A stretch of DNA of 64,000 bases from contig JASAMV010006469.1 of the NCBI GenBank assembly GCA_030248065.1, forward strand, positions 38,602 through 102,601, written 5' to 3'. The notes beneath the pieces were generated by a model. That model saw only the letters and a program-made list of their open reading frames with translations. It searched no databases and was not told where the DNA came from. Numbering within the stretch: position 1 is the first letter of the stretch; each line of letters starts with the position of its first letter. The DNA is from Rhynchonema sp. JSB1_4 (taxonomy: Eukaryota > Nematoda > Chromadorea > Monhysterida > Xyalidae). This document shows positions 24,485 to 36,400 of the stretch, one piece after another. The position numbers were made by a program, and so were the translations under genes.

Positions 24485-24850
24485 CACAGTTGGAGAACAG
24501 TTACTGAGACTGACGTACAATCCAGCCATCTGGTGCTTTCAAGCACTGACGCTGACGTGGGACACCAAGGTAATCACAATCACAATAGTCAAAACCGCTC
24601 ACCCATCGGTACGCCGTGGTGTTGAGGCTGCAACGGATGGTAGCCAGGCCCATTGGAGCAGGAAATCTGAAAGTGTGCAAAACAGTGCTTTCAGAAAGCT
24701 ATCGCAAAAACGTTAGAAACGCAAATAGTCGACGAATTATGTGAAACTGACGACATGATTCCTCCTGGTCGAGCGTTGTGCATGAACCCTCCACCACTAG
24801 CCCCGTATTGTTGCAGATTCGGTTGGGATTGGTAGCCGCCGTACTCGGCT
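24485..24850 (-). pseudogene. Decayed copy of the CaaX-protein gene 5' exons
   Basis: Parts of exons 1, 2 and 3 of the 21065-22972 gene are recognisable in order (for example codons for YGGYQSQPNLQQYGASGGG). The start codon region is replaced by unrelated bases, exon 2 has a frame-shifting deletion and the CaaX exon is absent. Confidence 0.7.
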
Positions 24851-26070
24851 GAACCGTGATTTAAACAAGAACGAGCGATAATTTATTCAGTTGAAGAGAA
24901 AGGCTAAAGACAGTAGTTTCTTATACGTCGGCAAGATTACTGCCTGGTGCTGACGTTGTGTGTTCGAGCCACACGGACCTGTAAGCCCTTTTGAGTTTCG
25001 TTTTCAGTTCAGGGTTGGATTTAAAAAAAATTTTATTATCTATTTTTTTGATTTTTAAAAAAATAGGGATAGTTGATACCAACCGATTGTGTGTTTACAA
25101 ACAGGCAATAGCAAGGTGATGCTGTTTACGATAAGCCCGATAGCGTGACAATTGGTGTTGGGGATAGTCCGTCCACCCATGTACACAGGTTGTAAATATG
25201 AAAAGTAAAGGCGTGTCACGGACTGGAAAGGTAAAAAAACTGGCGCATTTTATTGGCAAAGTGACAGGAAGACAGCTGCATAACCCTTCGGTTAGTAACC
25301 TCTGGCGTTTTTGCACGATAATATTATACTTTACTGAAAAAGTGGCGAACTTTTCTTGAAAAACATTTTTTTCGAAAAATTGTTTACCTTTTTTAACCTA
25401 TATTTCAGTTGCTGTTATGTTCCACGCGTCAGAAATCGGTGGCGACAAAAAGGCTTATGTATACATACATGGAGTGACTGAATCAATAGTTTAGGTGTTT
25501 TATCGATCCTTCTTGGTTCCTTTTCGTTTTTTTGTACTTTTGAAAACCCTGCATGCTGAACCAAGCTTTCGCAGCTTTGCCGTACCCACATTTGGGAGGG
25601 AGAAACGCTTGTTACATTATGCTATGGAGGTCACGGTCACGTGATGACAACATCATACCTTTTTTCTGATTTACTTACTGTTCTTGCGCTTTTACCTGCT
25701 CAAAGGTTGTTTCCGTGGCAACTGATGACTAATATTTTGTGGGAAAAGTAAAGGTTTCCGGTGGATCCGGCTGGATATTTAGTTAAAAACCGCGAGGAAG
25801 GAAACATGCTGCATATTTCACACGAAATTGTTGACGTGGGAAAACTGAAGGGGTTATAAATAGGTGACTGACATTTGCCGTGTCCCACGGTTGACCTAAT
25901 GTATATAAAATGGCTTCTTGGCATATAGGATATTGGTAACGAGGCTGTGGTTAAAAGTTCGAGTCAGAAGTTCGAAGTTACTGTCTGTGCGTGTGATTTC
26001 AGCAGAATTTTTTGTTTCTTGACCTTTCTTATTTGATCAGCTCTGGGGGAAAGTGCGCCATAATCTGATG

Positions 26071-26503
26071 ATGTTTCAAGTGCAAGTAACTTCGTTTCTG
26101 CTGTTGGCAGCAGTTTGTGTGCCAGCGCGTCCGATCGAATTGTCGAAGGGTCGATTAGGTTGGTTGGTAGTCTGGCCGATGATTAGGCGCCAACGTTTAG
26201 CTTGCATTATAATATGACGATGTGGGGCTTTGTGTACTTATGTATATTGTTTTAGCAACATTGTTGTTCATGAGTTCTAAACCGAACTTTTGTTGAGTTT
26301 TTAAAGCCGTCACAGCACTGTTCTCAGGTGTGGATCCGTCCATGGTGTTTACAGAGCCGCGTCATCAGCCATTCACGCAGCCTCAGTCCATCTACACAAA
26401 TGGATTGAAGCTGTTGCGGAATCGCCATTCGGGCTCTTCTCGTGAGGCTCTTGTCAAGCTGATGTTTCAAGAAATGCACGGAATTCCGATAGAACAGCAC
26501 TGA
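26071..26503 (+). CDS. Small secreted protein, possible peptide precursor
   Basis: Two exons. Exon 1 starts at 26071 with a clear signal peptide (MFQVQVTSFLLLAAVCVPA) and ends at a donor near 26149 or 26159, both giving phase 1. Exon 2 (26328-26503) encodes about 57 residues from VDPSMVFTEPRHQ through NGLKLLRNRHSGSSREALVK to MHGIPIEQH and a stop. The mature part has no cysteines and a basic, amphipathic C-terminal half, which would fit a peptide hormone or small effector, but no family is recognised and no classical dibasic cleavage site is obvious. A paralogue at 23946-24200 is dead. No other gene lies between here and DIRAS. Confidence 0.6.
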
Positions 26504-27117
26504 TAATTTGATTTGCGGTTCTTAGAAAAGCAAACTGCGGCATTGTACCAAGTACATATATACAGTATCACACAATTTTTAGGTCCTGGTGACAAATCGT
26601 TCATCGTTCTTATTTTTGTGTCAAATATGCATGTGTGCAACCATTGTTACGCGTCTAAATGCGATCAAATCTCGGATTTATTTGTGATCTGTATGGACAT
26701 ACTGTATGACGTGTAGGCAAAATGTACGCATACGCGAAAAACGTATGTATAGAAGCGCAGATTTCGTAAAATGGTTCATTATGTATGTAGAATCTCTGCA
26801 CAAAAAAACACTCGGGAGCCGGAGCATTGAAGTATGTACAACGGACCTGTCACAAACAAACAGTGAAACGGAGCATTAAAAATTAATGTGACGGAAAGTA
26901 GCAAACTTTAAGTGGAAATGTAACCTTAAGTCAAACAGCCACCAGTATAGTTTTCCGAAATGCATGCATGAGTTCGCGTACGTTTGCTTCAAAATTAAAG
27001 AAACCGTATACAAAACAATAATTATGTGGTTGGTATTATGCGAAGCAACATCAAACTCGTAATTGATAGTGGTGTGTGGTGATATCGCTGACAGTTGCCG
27101 CAGTCAATCGTGATGTT
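26504..27117. other. Intergenic, no gene seen
   Basis: The first 260 bp continue the tandem duplication (match to 24220-24475). The rest is AT-rich and leads into the 3' end of the DIRAS gene on the minus strand. No supported ORF. Confidence 0.6.
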
Positions 27118-28106
27118 TCACAGTATGGCGCACTTTCTCTTCCCGCCCTTTCCACTGTCATCAATGTTGAGTGTGAGTGTCCTGGTCTTCTCCCGTTCCA
27201 GCAACAGTTGGAAGCACTCCTTGATGTTGGTGTTGGATTTGGCAGACGTCTCAATGAATCCGCAGTTCCAGTTCTTGGCGAGTTTCTGTCCGAGCTCCTG
27301 CGACACCTGTCGACTGCCGGCGGCGTCATCGGCTTTGTTGCCCACCAGCACAATCGGTGTCCGTTCCAGACGGGCACCTTTGCACTCTTTCATCAATTGA
27401 ATCACCGGGCCGAGTTCCTCCAGTGTCTGTTTGTTGGTGACCGAATAGACGAGCAGGAACGCGTGCCCCTTCGAGATGGCCAGCCGTTGCATGGCAGGGA
27501 ATTGGTGCGAACCGGCCGAGTCCGTGATCTGCATCGTGCACACGTTCTTCTGCTTGTCCGAGCTGCAGCCTGAATATGATGGTGAAACATTTTGTTGGTG
27601 AGTGATGAAAACGGGAACGCAAGCACAAACCAAAGTGCTTGATGGGCAAAAAATTGCTTGCTCCAACTGGGACTCGGAACCCGGGTCCGTTTTGTGTGAA
27701 ACATCCGCAGTCAGACAGTGGGATACGCTGCTTGCACCTCATTTGCTAGCTACTCATGCTCTGCTAGATTTTTTCAGATGAAAATGTTTTGTGAGAATCA
27801 CAAAGCACAGTGGCTAGGAGTGACTGAACGTGAAAATCATGATTGATTTGATGAATTCTTATTTAGTCATTGTGTGACCAGAAAAGTAAAGCGTCCCATC
27901 AACATACTGTATGTAGCAAAACATTTCCAGTTCAGCCCCTCCGGCCCCATTTTTCACTGACCAATGACAGTACGATAGGTGTCCTCAATGGTCGGATTGT
28001 AGTTGTCATTGAATTCGCCCTTGATGAAACGCAGAATGATGGACGACTTGCCGACGCCGCCGGCGCCGAACACCGCCACGCGATAGTCGTTCGACTGCTC
28101 GGGCAT
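27118..28106 (-). CDS. DIRAS: DIRAS-family Ras-like small GTPase
   Basis: Two exons, 28106-27962 and 27569-27118, joined in phase 1, give 198 aa, the usual DIRAS length. The start [20 protein letters not shown] is family-typical and contains the P-loop. Next come the effector region ([10 protein letters not shown]), a G3 element [13 protein letters not shown] (DIRAS proteins carry a Ser/Thr-Gly-Ser-His-Gln variant in place of the Ras DTAGQ), NKAD as G4 and ETSAK as G5. The C-terminus is basic and ends CAIL, a CaaX box whose Leu favours geranylgeranylation. DIRAS proteins are signalling GTPases with low intrinsic hydrolysis, found in animals and prominent in neurons. Which DIRAS paralogue this is cannot be told by eye. 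Confidence 0.95.
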
Positions 28107-29232
28107 GTGTGAACTCTGCAATTGGGCGGTATTTGTACGATTGGTGAAACATCAGGTCACCAACTCGGCAATGTGAAACATCAATCAAATGGTGGTCGCG
28201 GAAAGATTGGGTGATGAGAGTCAGGCGCTAAGCTAAAGAGCACAACGCTGAACTTCCTGATATTGAGGAAGTACACACTCAACAATTATAACATTTTTTA
28301 AAGTCAGTGAGGCTGCCCTGTCCTCCTCCTGGCAATTTGTGCATCTGGATGCGCTTGACAAAACATACAGCACCTACCGTAAGAAGGTCGGTTTTTCTCA
28401 CTTTTGCACTCGACGGTTTCAGTGGCGTTCTACTGGGGAGGAGTGACCAACTCCTGGGAACGTTATATTATACAGTATCTCTTCCTTTTGTCAAATTCCA
28501 AAAAAATCAACTGAACTTGGTGGTGCTGTAAGTGTGGCTATCTTGTCATCTTCTGGCACGCTCCTTCTTATCTTTACGTTCTTCTTAAAACTTGGAATAA
28601 TATTCGTGCATAAAAACACGTTCGCACGCACAAAGGCTTCCGTGTTAGCTCAGGCATGATTAGCAAAGGAATACAAGACTAAAATGGGTGGTCTTTGAGT
28701 GGGAATGAGATAATACGAATACGATGGCATGGTATACTCTCCTGCTACAAAATGGGGGAGACTTTATGTACAAATTGATGACGCAGAACCGGAATCTAAC
28801 ATTACATACATACGCACAGTACTTTTACATAGGTATGTACCTAATGGTCGTCAAAAAATTGGATCATTAATTACATTATCCTATTTGGAGCTGTACGCCG
28901 CACATGTCGAAAACAATACGAGCTTTTGTTCCTTATATTGGTCACATTCACTAAGCCTGACACATTTGGTTTGAAATAGAATGTATGGTTCCAGTAGCCT
29001 AGTTTTCGTTCTTCTGAACTTGCCTTTTGTTTCCGCTGTTAGAACCCACGGACAAAAACATGACAATATATGTACTGTACGTACATATATGTAGTAGGTT
29101 AGTATCACTGGTACTGTATTTCGAAGTATACACTCAAGTGCGCCTAACATGCGCAGTGGGTGTGGCGGTGGTAATCCACCCGTACGCATTTCAAGTCGAA
29201 ATATACGATTAGCCTAATGTAAGCTGACATTG
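28107..29232. other. Intergenic between DIRAS and the transposon, no gene seen
   Basis: It should contain the DIRAS promoter and 5' UTR. The ATG is preceded by two tgaaacatca-like words (28143-28155, 28171-28183). The remainder has short ORFs without splice logic and several tacatac words. It ends at the transposon TIR. Confidence 0.5.
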
Positions 29233-29611
29233 GGCCAAATGACACCTCAGGCCCCCCGCGCCCCCCCGCGCCCCCCCGCGCCCCAATGTATTTGATGTAA
29301 AACGAGTTCCGTGCGGTAAAACGGCCAAATTACAGGGTGTGTTTTAATTTTTGGCGGGAAAAGTATGCGCACCCTGCGCCCCTTTTCTGTAGCCTGCCTG
29401 GCTGGCGCCGCTGTTCAGTCTGCATATATGTGAGAGACCCACTCGCGCCCCTCTTCCCATCACCCCTACCTAGGTAGCACGGATGTCTGCTGCGTGGAGA
29501 ACTGCTGCGTATCCTACAAGCGCCCTTCTCGGAGCCGGCCAGACCTAGGTTGCCTGGATCCCCCTTTTCCGTTCATATTTACGATACCGCAACATTTATG
29601 AACACAGTTTC
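29233..29611 (+). repeat. Left TIR of the MULE-like transposon
   Basis: About 379 bp matching 41173-41613 in inverse orientation with indels. It includes three direct copies of a 10-bp C-rich unit ending cgcg close to the tip, the word gtgtgttttaatttttggcg, and an inner end at gaacacagtttc. Confidence 0.9.
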
Positions 29612-30305
29612 ATTCAGAACACATAGTTAAGTTACAGTTAGCTAAGCTATAACAAACTATAGCTATAGTTAATGTTTTCTGACAGTCAAATTTTATGAAC
29701 TTTTCCTGTATACATTTATCAACCCAGCTTCATTCATAACAGATGGTTAAGTTACAGTTACCTAAGTTACAGTTAACGTTTTTTATTTATGAACTTTGCG
29801 TGTGAACATTTATGAACGCACCTTCATTCAGAACAGGTAGGTAAGTTACAGTTACCGTTAAACAATTTATAGTTAATGTCTTTTTACATATAACATTTAT
29901 GAACTTTTCGTCTGAACATTTATGAACGCACCTTCATTCAGGACAGGTAGGTAAGTTACAGTTACAGTTAGCTAGGTTATAGTTAATGTTTTTTGGCAGA
30001 TAACATTTATGAACTTTTCGTCTGAACATTTATGAACGCACCTTCATTCAGGACAGATGGTTCAGTTACCGTTAAACAATTTATAGTTAACGTTTTTTTA
30101 CATATAACATTTATAAACTTTTCGTCTGAACATTTACGAACGCACCTTCATTCAGGACAGATGGTTCAGTTACCGTTAAACAATTTATAGTTAACGTTTT
30201 TTTTACATATAACATTTATAAACTTTTCGTCTGAACATTTATGAACGCACCTTCATTCAGGACAGATGGTTCAGTTACCGTTAAACAATTTATAGTTAAT
30301 GTTAG
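29590..30305 (+). repeat. Subterminal tandem repeats of about 115 bp
   Basis: About six units, each with the order acatttatgaacgcacc, ttcattcaggacag, cagttaccgttaaac and tttatagttaa. Later units are nearly identical and early ones more diverged. Related units recur at 35310-35650 in the same element. There is no spacer/repeat alternation, so it is not CRISPR-like. Confidence 0.85.
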
Positions 30306-30833
30306 ATTTCTCAGATTAGATTAGATTAAAAAAACTTTCAAAAAATTATGCCTCAAAAAGGCCATTTTTGGAAGAATTAGGCGAAAAATTGTATTTTTCC
30401 GAAAAACTCGTGTTTTTAATTTAAAAAACAATATCTGGCTCTTCAAAAAAATTTAAAAAATTTTTTTTAGTTAGCCACTGTTTTTTTAAACAACCCTGGT
30501 TGTAAAGGTATTGGTCGCACAATGGCTTTTTTTAGATTTGGTCAAATTTTTTCCTGAATCGTGGAGCAGGAAAGTGACGGGGCAATGACGTTGCGTTGCG
30601 CGATCACACACAAAGAATGTCGCAATCAACGTCACACAGCAGCGTGTCCATCAATGCCGCACGCTTCAGCCGTTACCGCCGTTTTCACTGTGGACTGTTT
30701 TCGGGTGGCATTTATCTCTGCAACAAATTTGAATCTTATTCTCTTTCTTTTCTTTTTTCATCCGTTTCTTTTTCTCCACTTTTATGCGAGTCTGTGACGT
30801 TCGCATATTTTCTTTGCCGCAACCAAGCGCTCC

Positions 30834-33270
30834 ATGGATTTTTCACAAAAGGATATTTCTTCACTTATGGTTATCGAACCGACGGATCCGCTGCCCAGAG
30901 TGCCTCGAGACGTGCAGATGGACGTCGAGCGGGACGTTTTGGTCGTCAACGCGCATGTGCGAAAATACAAAGGTTTTTTCTTGTTCACTGTCAAAAAACC
31001 GCAGAATGGTGCTAAAAGTAGGGTCGGTGAATTAACACAGCCACCCCCCGTGCTTCTTCCCCGGGTTTTTTTGCCCCCCCCCCATTCCCCCCCCGGAATT
31101 TTTTTGCCGCTGTGTTGGAGGTGGGGGGGGGGTTTGGGGGGGGCTCGGTACAGTGGGTTCCCCCTCGCCTGGTACAGTACGTTTCCCCCCGATTTTGCCA
31201 AAAAGACCAAAATTAGTGTACAATCACTATTTTTTTCCTCAAATGAGTGTACCGAAAAAACCTAAATAGAAGGGGGGCTCTATTAATTCACTGACGCCAT
31301 TTTGGGGCGCTCTATTTAGGGGGGCTCTATTCCGGGGGGCCTCTATTAATTCTATTCTACTCTACTCTATCATTAAAAATTGTTGTTAATAATTGTTCTA
31401 TTCATGGGGGGGTTACTTAATGGGGGTTCTATTTTTTTGACTTCCAGCCATTTCGGTGGGGTTCAATTAATGGGGGGTGAGTTCATGGGGGTTCTAGTCC
31501 CGACAATACGGTACCGAGCGTTATGTGCCATTTTTCAGACAGTGGCTTCGATGTGGCGGAACATAAACTGCCGCAATTTCGCTCGTGGTTGGACGATGAC
31601 ACATCACACGGAAATCCGCCGGTTGATGTGCTAGAATCGCTCCGCCGTTTCGGTGGCACATGTGGTGGTGTGTTGCGTTGCTTTGATTGTGATGTGCTCG
31701 TGGCGTACAAATCATCCAGACGACAATGCCACAAGTCTCGCGATAACAGTTAGTGTGCCTTGCTATTTTCACACACACATTTCGTTTCGTTTGTTTGGAT
31801 TACCTTTTCCTTCTCTGTGCTGTTATGGCTTCTCTGCTTCACTCTGACATTTTGCGACCACAGTGTGCGCAGCGGTTTCGTTCGCTTTCTTCAGTCTGTC
31901 AGCACACAACTGTTGGCGCACACGAATGGTCACCGCCGGGCGCAAACGGTGAATCGTACGCCATGTTCGGTGCCTTGTTGGATGCCGAGCGCAGATTTGC
32001 CTGTGCCATAAGCGAAGCGGAAGCGGCGCGAGACTGTTTGACATCGAAATGGCAGCAATATGGCGGTTAGTGGGGGTCTAGTTGTGCTGCGAATTTACAT
32101 TATGGCACGTTTGGCCCACGTTTGGTTAATCAGTGTGCGTTGACCCGGCGTTCAATACTTATTCGTTTCCCATATACGCAGGCTTGCGCAACAGGGTTGC
32201 ATCCGCACTTGGCGTGGCCAGTCGCCGTGCTGATAGAGAACAACAGTTTCTACCCGCCACTATTGACACGTTGTTTTCCCGTCAGTCCTTCAATGGGGCA
32301 CCTCGTGGGTTTGTTTGGCTTCGTTCATGCGTGGTTCAATGGCAACTTGTTCACTGTTCAGCATCACCGGCACAAGACGAAACGCCGCCGTTCGCTAAAC
32401 GCTCGAAACGCGACACACGTGCCGGTCCATGGTGTGATTTAGGTAAGTTAAAATGCTTTGCAATTTTGTTGTTCACGTTTGAGCTGTTTGCGCAACGTTT
32501 AATTATATTTACTACAATTTTCGGATCCTTGCGAATTTTTTGTTTGCGTAAACGTTAACTTACACTTTCATGAATCTGCGAAAGTGACACACATATAAAC
32601 CTAGATTTCCGCAAACCTCATCTTTACTTAGTTATACATTGCTACATTTACGTAAATGTTAACTTACACTGCCACAACGGTTCGTAACGGTCGTGCTGTT
32701 CAGGTTCGTCCAGCCTCATTCTGGAAGCCGATCGGTCGCCAGAAGGACGGAATTTTCGGGTGAGCATTCAGTTGGGCACGTGAATAAGCATGAACGTGCC
32801 GTTATCAATTGCGCGTCCTTATCGTTTTGTAGGTACAGACCTATTGGGCGCAGTGCACAAGTTGGCCTCAAAGTTCCCACGGGCCACAGAGTTCACAGTA
32901 CAAACATCAAAGCCGGACAGCGAAGATACGCCGTGCACTAACGCAGAAGTGGCTGAAATGTTTAGCCAACTACAACGCCGCGGTTTGTACCATGGAGGGG
33001 ACGTACACATATGAACGCTTGCAAACACGCTGATTGTAACGCAGGCCCACGTGTGACCGTGAACTTACTGGGTTCGGTCTGTGCGATGAGGATTGGACTT
33101 TGGGCAATTTCTCGCCGGCAATCAAACGAAAATTTTTCCTGGCTTGGGGCCCGAAAATCATGAAGCAGCTGAATGAGAAGATGCAGCAAACTGCAAGTGA
33201 CGGAGACAGATTTGAAACAGGCTTCTCATTTGTGTGCGGCAACACCAGTTTCATTTTTAACTTTAATTAA
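30834..33270 (+). CDS. Orphan multi-exon gene carried by the transposon (gene A)
   Basis: Readable exons: 30834-30972 (MDFSQKDISSLMVIEPTDPL...), about 31538-31750 (codons for KLPQFRSWLDDD and a cysteine-rich LRCFDCDVLVAYKSSRRQC), about 31862-32065 (ending AARDCLTSKWQQYG), pieces near 32180-32450, 32700-32760 and 32832-33000, and a last exon near 33043-33270 (GLCDEDWTLGNFSPAIKRKF ... FNFN, stop at 33268-33270). Intron 1 has taken up a MITE array (31020-31515). Several junction phases are not settled. No family was recognised; it may be an accessory transposition protein or a captured host gene. All exons lie between the TIRs. Confidence 0.5.
31020..31515. mobile_element. MITE array inside intron 1 of transposon gene A
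   Basis: It contains words shared with the palindrome MITE (acctaaatagaaggggggctctattaattcactgac-like, read in pieces) and the phrase gtacagtgggttccccctcg that also occurs near 17230. G-rich runs dominate. It lies between the donor at 30973 and the acceptor before 31538. Confidence 0.6.
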
Positions 33271-33449
33271 ATGCAAGTGAAATTGTTTGGAACTCGTTTT
33301 GTGTTACCTTGGCGTGTTTTGTTGCGTGTGAATGCGTGATTGGCATATGTCAAGAATTATCAATTATACTCAGTCACCACCGGAGCATAAAATGACTGTT
33401 GTGAACGAAAAAGTTATGTGACTGGGTAACAGGTTCATTGCGTAACCTT

Positions 33450-36400
33450 TTGAGCGAAAAGCTCAACTACTTGCTGACACAACAACTGCACTTATTGCAT
33501 ACGTCGCCGACGTTAATGTCGATGTAGCCATGCGCGCCCGACCGTCGACCATCGTTGTCGACGCCGACGGCAGGTCATTCGCTAACCTAGTGCCCGCAAA
33601 TTCGTACCCTACTCTGCACGACGACGCTGAAAACATTGAATGGTTGCGTGAAACAACGGAAGCGAGCACGGGCAACAGCACGGCAGGTACGAAACGTGTT
33701 ACTGTAGTACCGAGCCGCAGCGCGGTACGTAATTGCTGCGTAAGGCGTTTCAGAACAGTGCGCGCAATGTGATCACCCGCCGTTCCGGGACGACACAAAC
33801 GTCAATGACGCTCGCGCGGTGACGCCGGAGCCCGGAAACGATTCCACCGCCGCCAACAACACCACAAACGTGCCGCCGTTACGTACGCCGACGCATAATG
33901 CAACTATTTCAGCACAACGTGAGTTCCCTTTTATTGTGTTTAAAAAAAGATGTATGCAGTATGAAGTTCCACAAACTGCAGATAACCTAAGTACGCCACC
34001 ACGCCACGACTGTGAAACCATGGCCGCGGGGTCCGTGCAACTGTTAGGTAAGACGAGCAGAATTTAACAGTTTTTTGTACAACTTGCGTTAGCTTTTGTT
34101 GCGTTTCACAAATGTTGAACTAAGACATATACAAACCTAAGCTGACAACAATGGGGCACGCGTGGATGAATGCGGTAACGTTGCCGACGCGCACCCCGCA
34201 GTGCAATCAAACACAGAAGAGACGGAGGACGAACACCAACAGGGAGCAGGAGGTGAGAGATAAGCAGTGATGTGTATAACGGATGTATGAAAGTTACCGT
34301 TAAAGTAAATCGCAGGGCGTGAGTGTGAAAAGGAACATGGAAGCAGCCAGTCGCCAACCGCCTTGGACGAAACCGCCGGCAGCGGCAGGAAACGACCACG
34401 TATGTAGCACTTTCGGTTGCTGTTGACATGTTACTTGTGCGTGACATGGGTGTGAACGACAAAGTAGCAAGATAACAAACCGCAGGCTCATCAGCAAACG
34501 ACGGCGCAGTAGCAGCAAAAGCAGCAAAAATGTGTGAAAATTTCATGCAAACAAAAAAATCAAAGACGAAGAGCATTCTCCGCAACGAACTGACGAATGT
34601 CGCGATGAGAAATCTGGAAAACGTCGAGACAACAAGTGGCGTGCAACCAACACGGAAAGTGTCTCTGAAAATGTGGCCAATCGAACAATACTTGGAAATG
34701 TACGGTCACAGGAACGAGATTGACGATCAATTGTGAGCACACGTTTGAAAACAAGTGTTGGGAATGTTTGCAATCACTGTTCCCGACAACCATGTGTAAT
34801 TTAGGACCGGCCCAGTGACGAGCGATACCGAACCACGTGTGAAGCGATACACTGGCTGTCCGAATCTACGAAGCGCGGTCCAACTAGGGTGCTGCACTGC
34901 ACCGGAGAATCTAACGACCGCGGCAGGATTGAAAAACCCGTGCGAATTAACGGCGCAGACCTTCGTGTTGGACTGTCAGGCAATTTTGAGCCAAATCCCG
35001 GCAGCAACGCTGGAAGAAATGTCACACCAAAGCAGGTTAGGAACGCAGTGAAGGAAACGGGCAGCGAAGGAAAGGGGTGTAACGAACGTGGTCAAAACTT
35101 TCAGAAAGCACGAACTGCTGGCCGACAACCTCGGCTCGTGGGTGGAAGTGGGGAAGTACTGGCGAGGTTCCTGCGTTGTGAAAGACAAAACGGTGGTGGC
35201 GCTAATGGCAGGGCACAAGACAAACTCGAAACGATGCACACTTTTGAGGCAGAGGTATCAAAAGCGGAAAGGACGGACGCTCGAGGAGGACGGAGCCAGA
35301 ATTGTGCACGTAAATAACATTTATGAACTTTTCGTGAGAACAATTATGAACGCCCATTCATCCAGGTTCAGATAGTTCAGTTACGATTAAACTATGTTTG
35401 GTTAATGTTTTTTTGGCAATACCATTTATGAACGCACCTTCACCCAGGACAGATTGTTCAGTTACCATTAGACAATTTTTGGTTAATGTTTTTTTGGCAA
35501 TAACATTTATGAACTTTGCGCCTGAACATTTATGAACGCACCTTCATCCAGGACAGATAGTTCAGTTACCGTTTAACAATTTGTGGTTAATATTTTTTTG
35601 GTAACAACATTTATAAACTTTTCGTCTGAACGTTTATGAACGCACCTTCGTCCACGTTTTCAGTACGCGAGGCACGTGAAAGCCAACCCGGGCAATGTCG
35701 GTCTGATGAAAATGTAAGTTATTGCGCTTGTACAACTTGCACTTCTACGCCCTTGCACAGGCACACAATGTGTAGCCATGTAACGGTTAGGTGACGGAAA
35801 TAACCACACAGGGTCACGGAAGTATGGGATGACAACGATGCAAACGCGTACGAAATGCAGCGGTATGTCGTATCGTACGCGTGGCTGGACGGACACGAAC
35901 GCCTCAGTGCCACTAAGATTCAAAACCCTGCTGGTCTCTCAAAAATTGTTGCTGATTTGCTCCACGCCGGAACTGAAAACGAAACGTAAGCAAAGTGACA
36001 TTGATTCGCACGAACTAAGCAATTCACATACAAAAATTTAGCACCGACCACAATTCGCCGTTTGCTCGGTCAGCCTCTGAGCTGGATGACGGTTTGGCGC
36101 GAACCCCTACTCAAACAAGGACGGCACGTGCCGCGTGCCGCAGCCTGTTAAAGGGTACCGGAGATCGCGCGCTACACACGCACGTCGTGAGGAGCCACCT
36201 GCGCCGAAACGTCACCGACAACACAAAACACATCAGCCGAGACAACACCGACCTCATCGATACGTTCGTTGTACGTAGACCGGTGAGCAGACCGCTTTTA
36301 AATGTATGCTAGTAACAAAATAATAGAAAACAACACCAGCAGCACCATCGCAGGACATATACAGAAGTGCATCACAAAGCGGTGTCGAGTTGGCAAAAAA

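Larger units (their letters stand above)
22973..26070. repeat. Tandem duplication of about 2 kb with decayed gene copies
   Basis: Segments around 22700-24475 recur in the same order around 24600-26770: the 5' exons of the CaaX-protein gene, a stretch with atgagtttcgttttc and ctacgcgtcagagat words, and the last exon of the small secreted-protein gene. The copies differ by many indels. The duplicate includes a motif with a perfect T-arm-like hairpin (gtgtgttcgagccacac, about 24957-24973) without the rest of a tRNA. Apart from the listed pseudogenes no gene is supported here. Confidence 0.7.

Noticed and set aside
24957..24973. A perfect T-arm-like hairpin suggesting a tRNA gene
   Set aside because: No matching acceptor or D arm could be found upstream, and the paralogous copy near 23085 has lost the motif.
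29590..30305. A repeat array considered as CRISPR or satellite
   Set aside because: Units of about 115 bp are head-to-tail with no unique spacers, inside a eukaryotic transposon next to its TIR.
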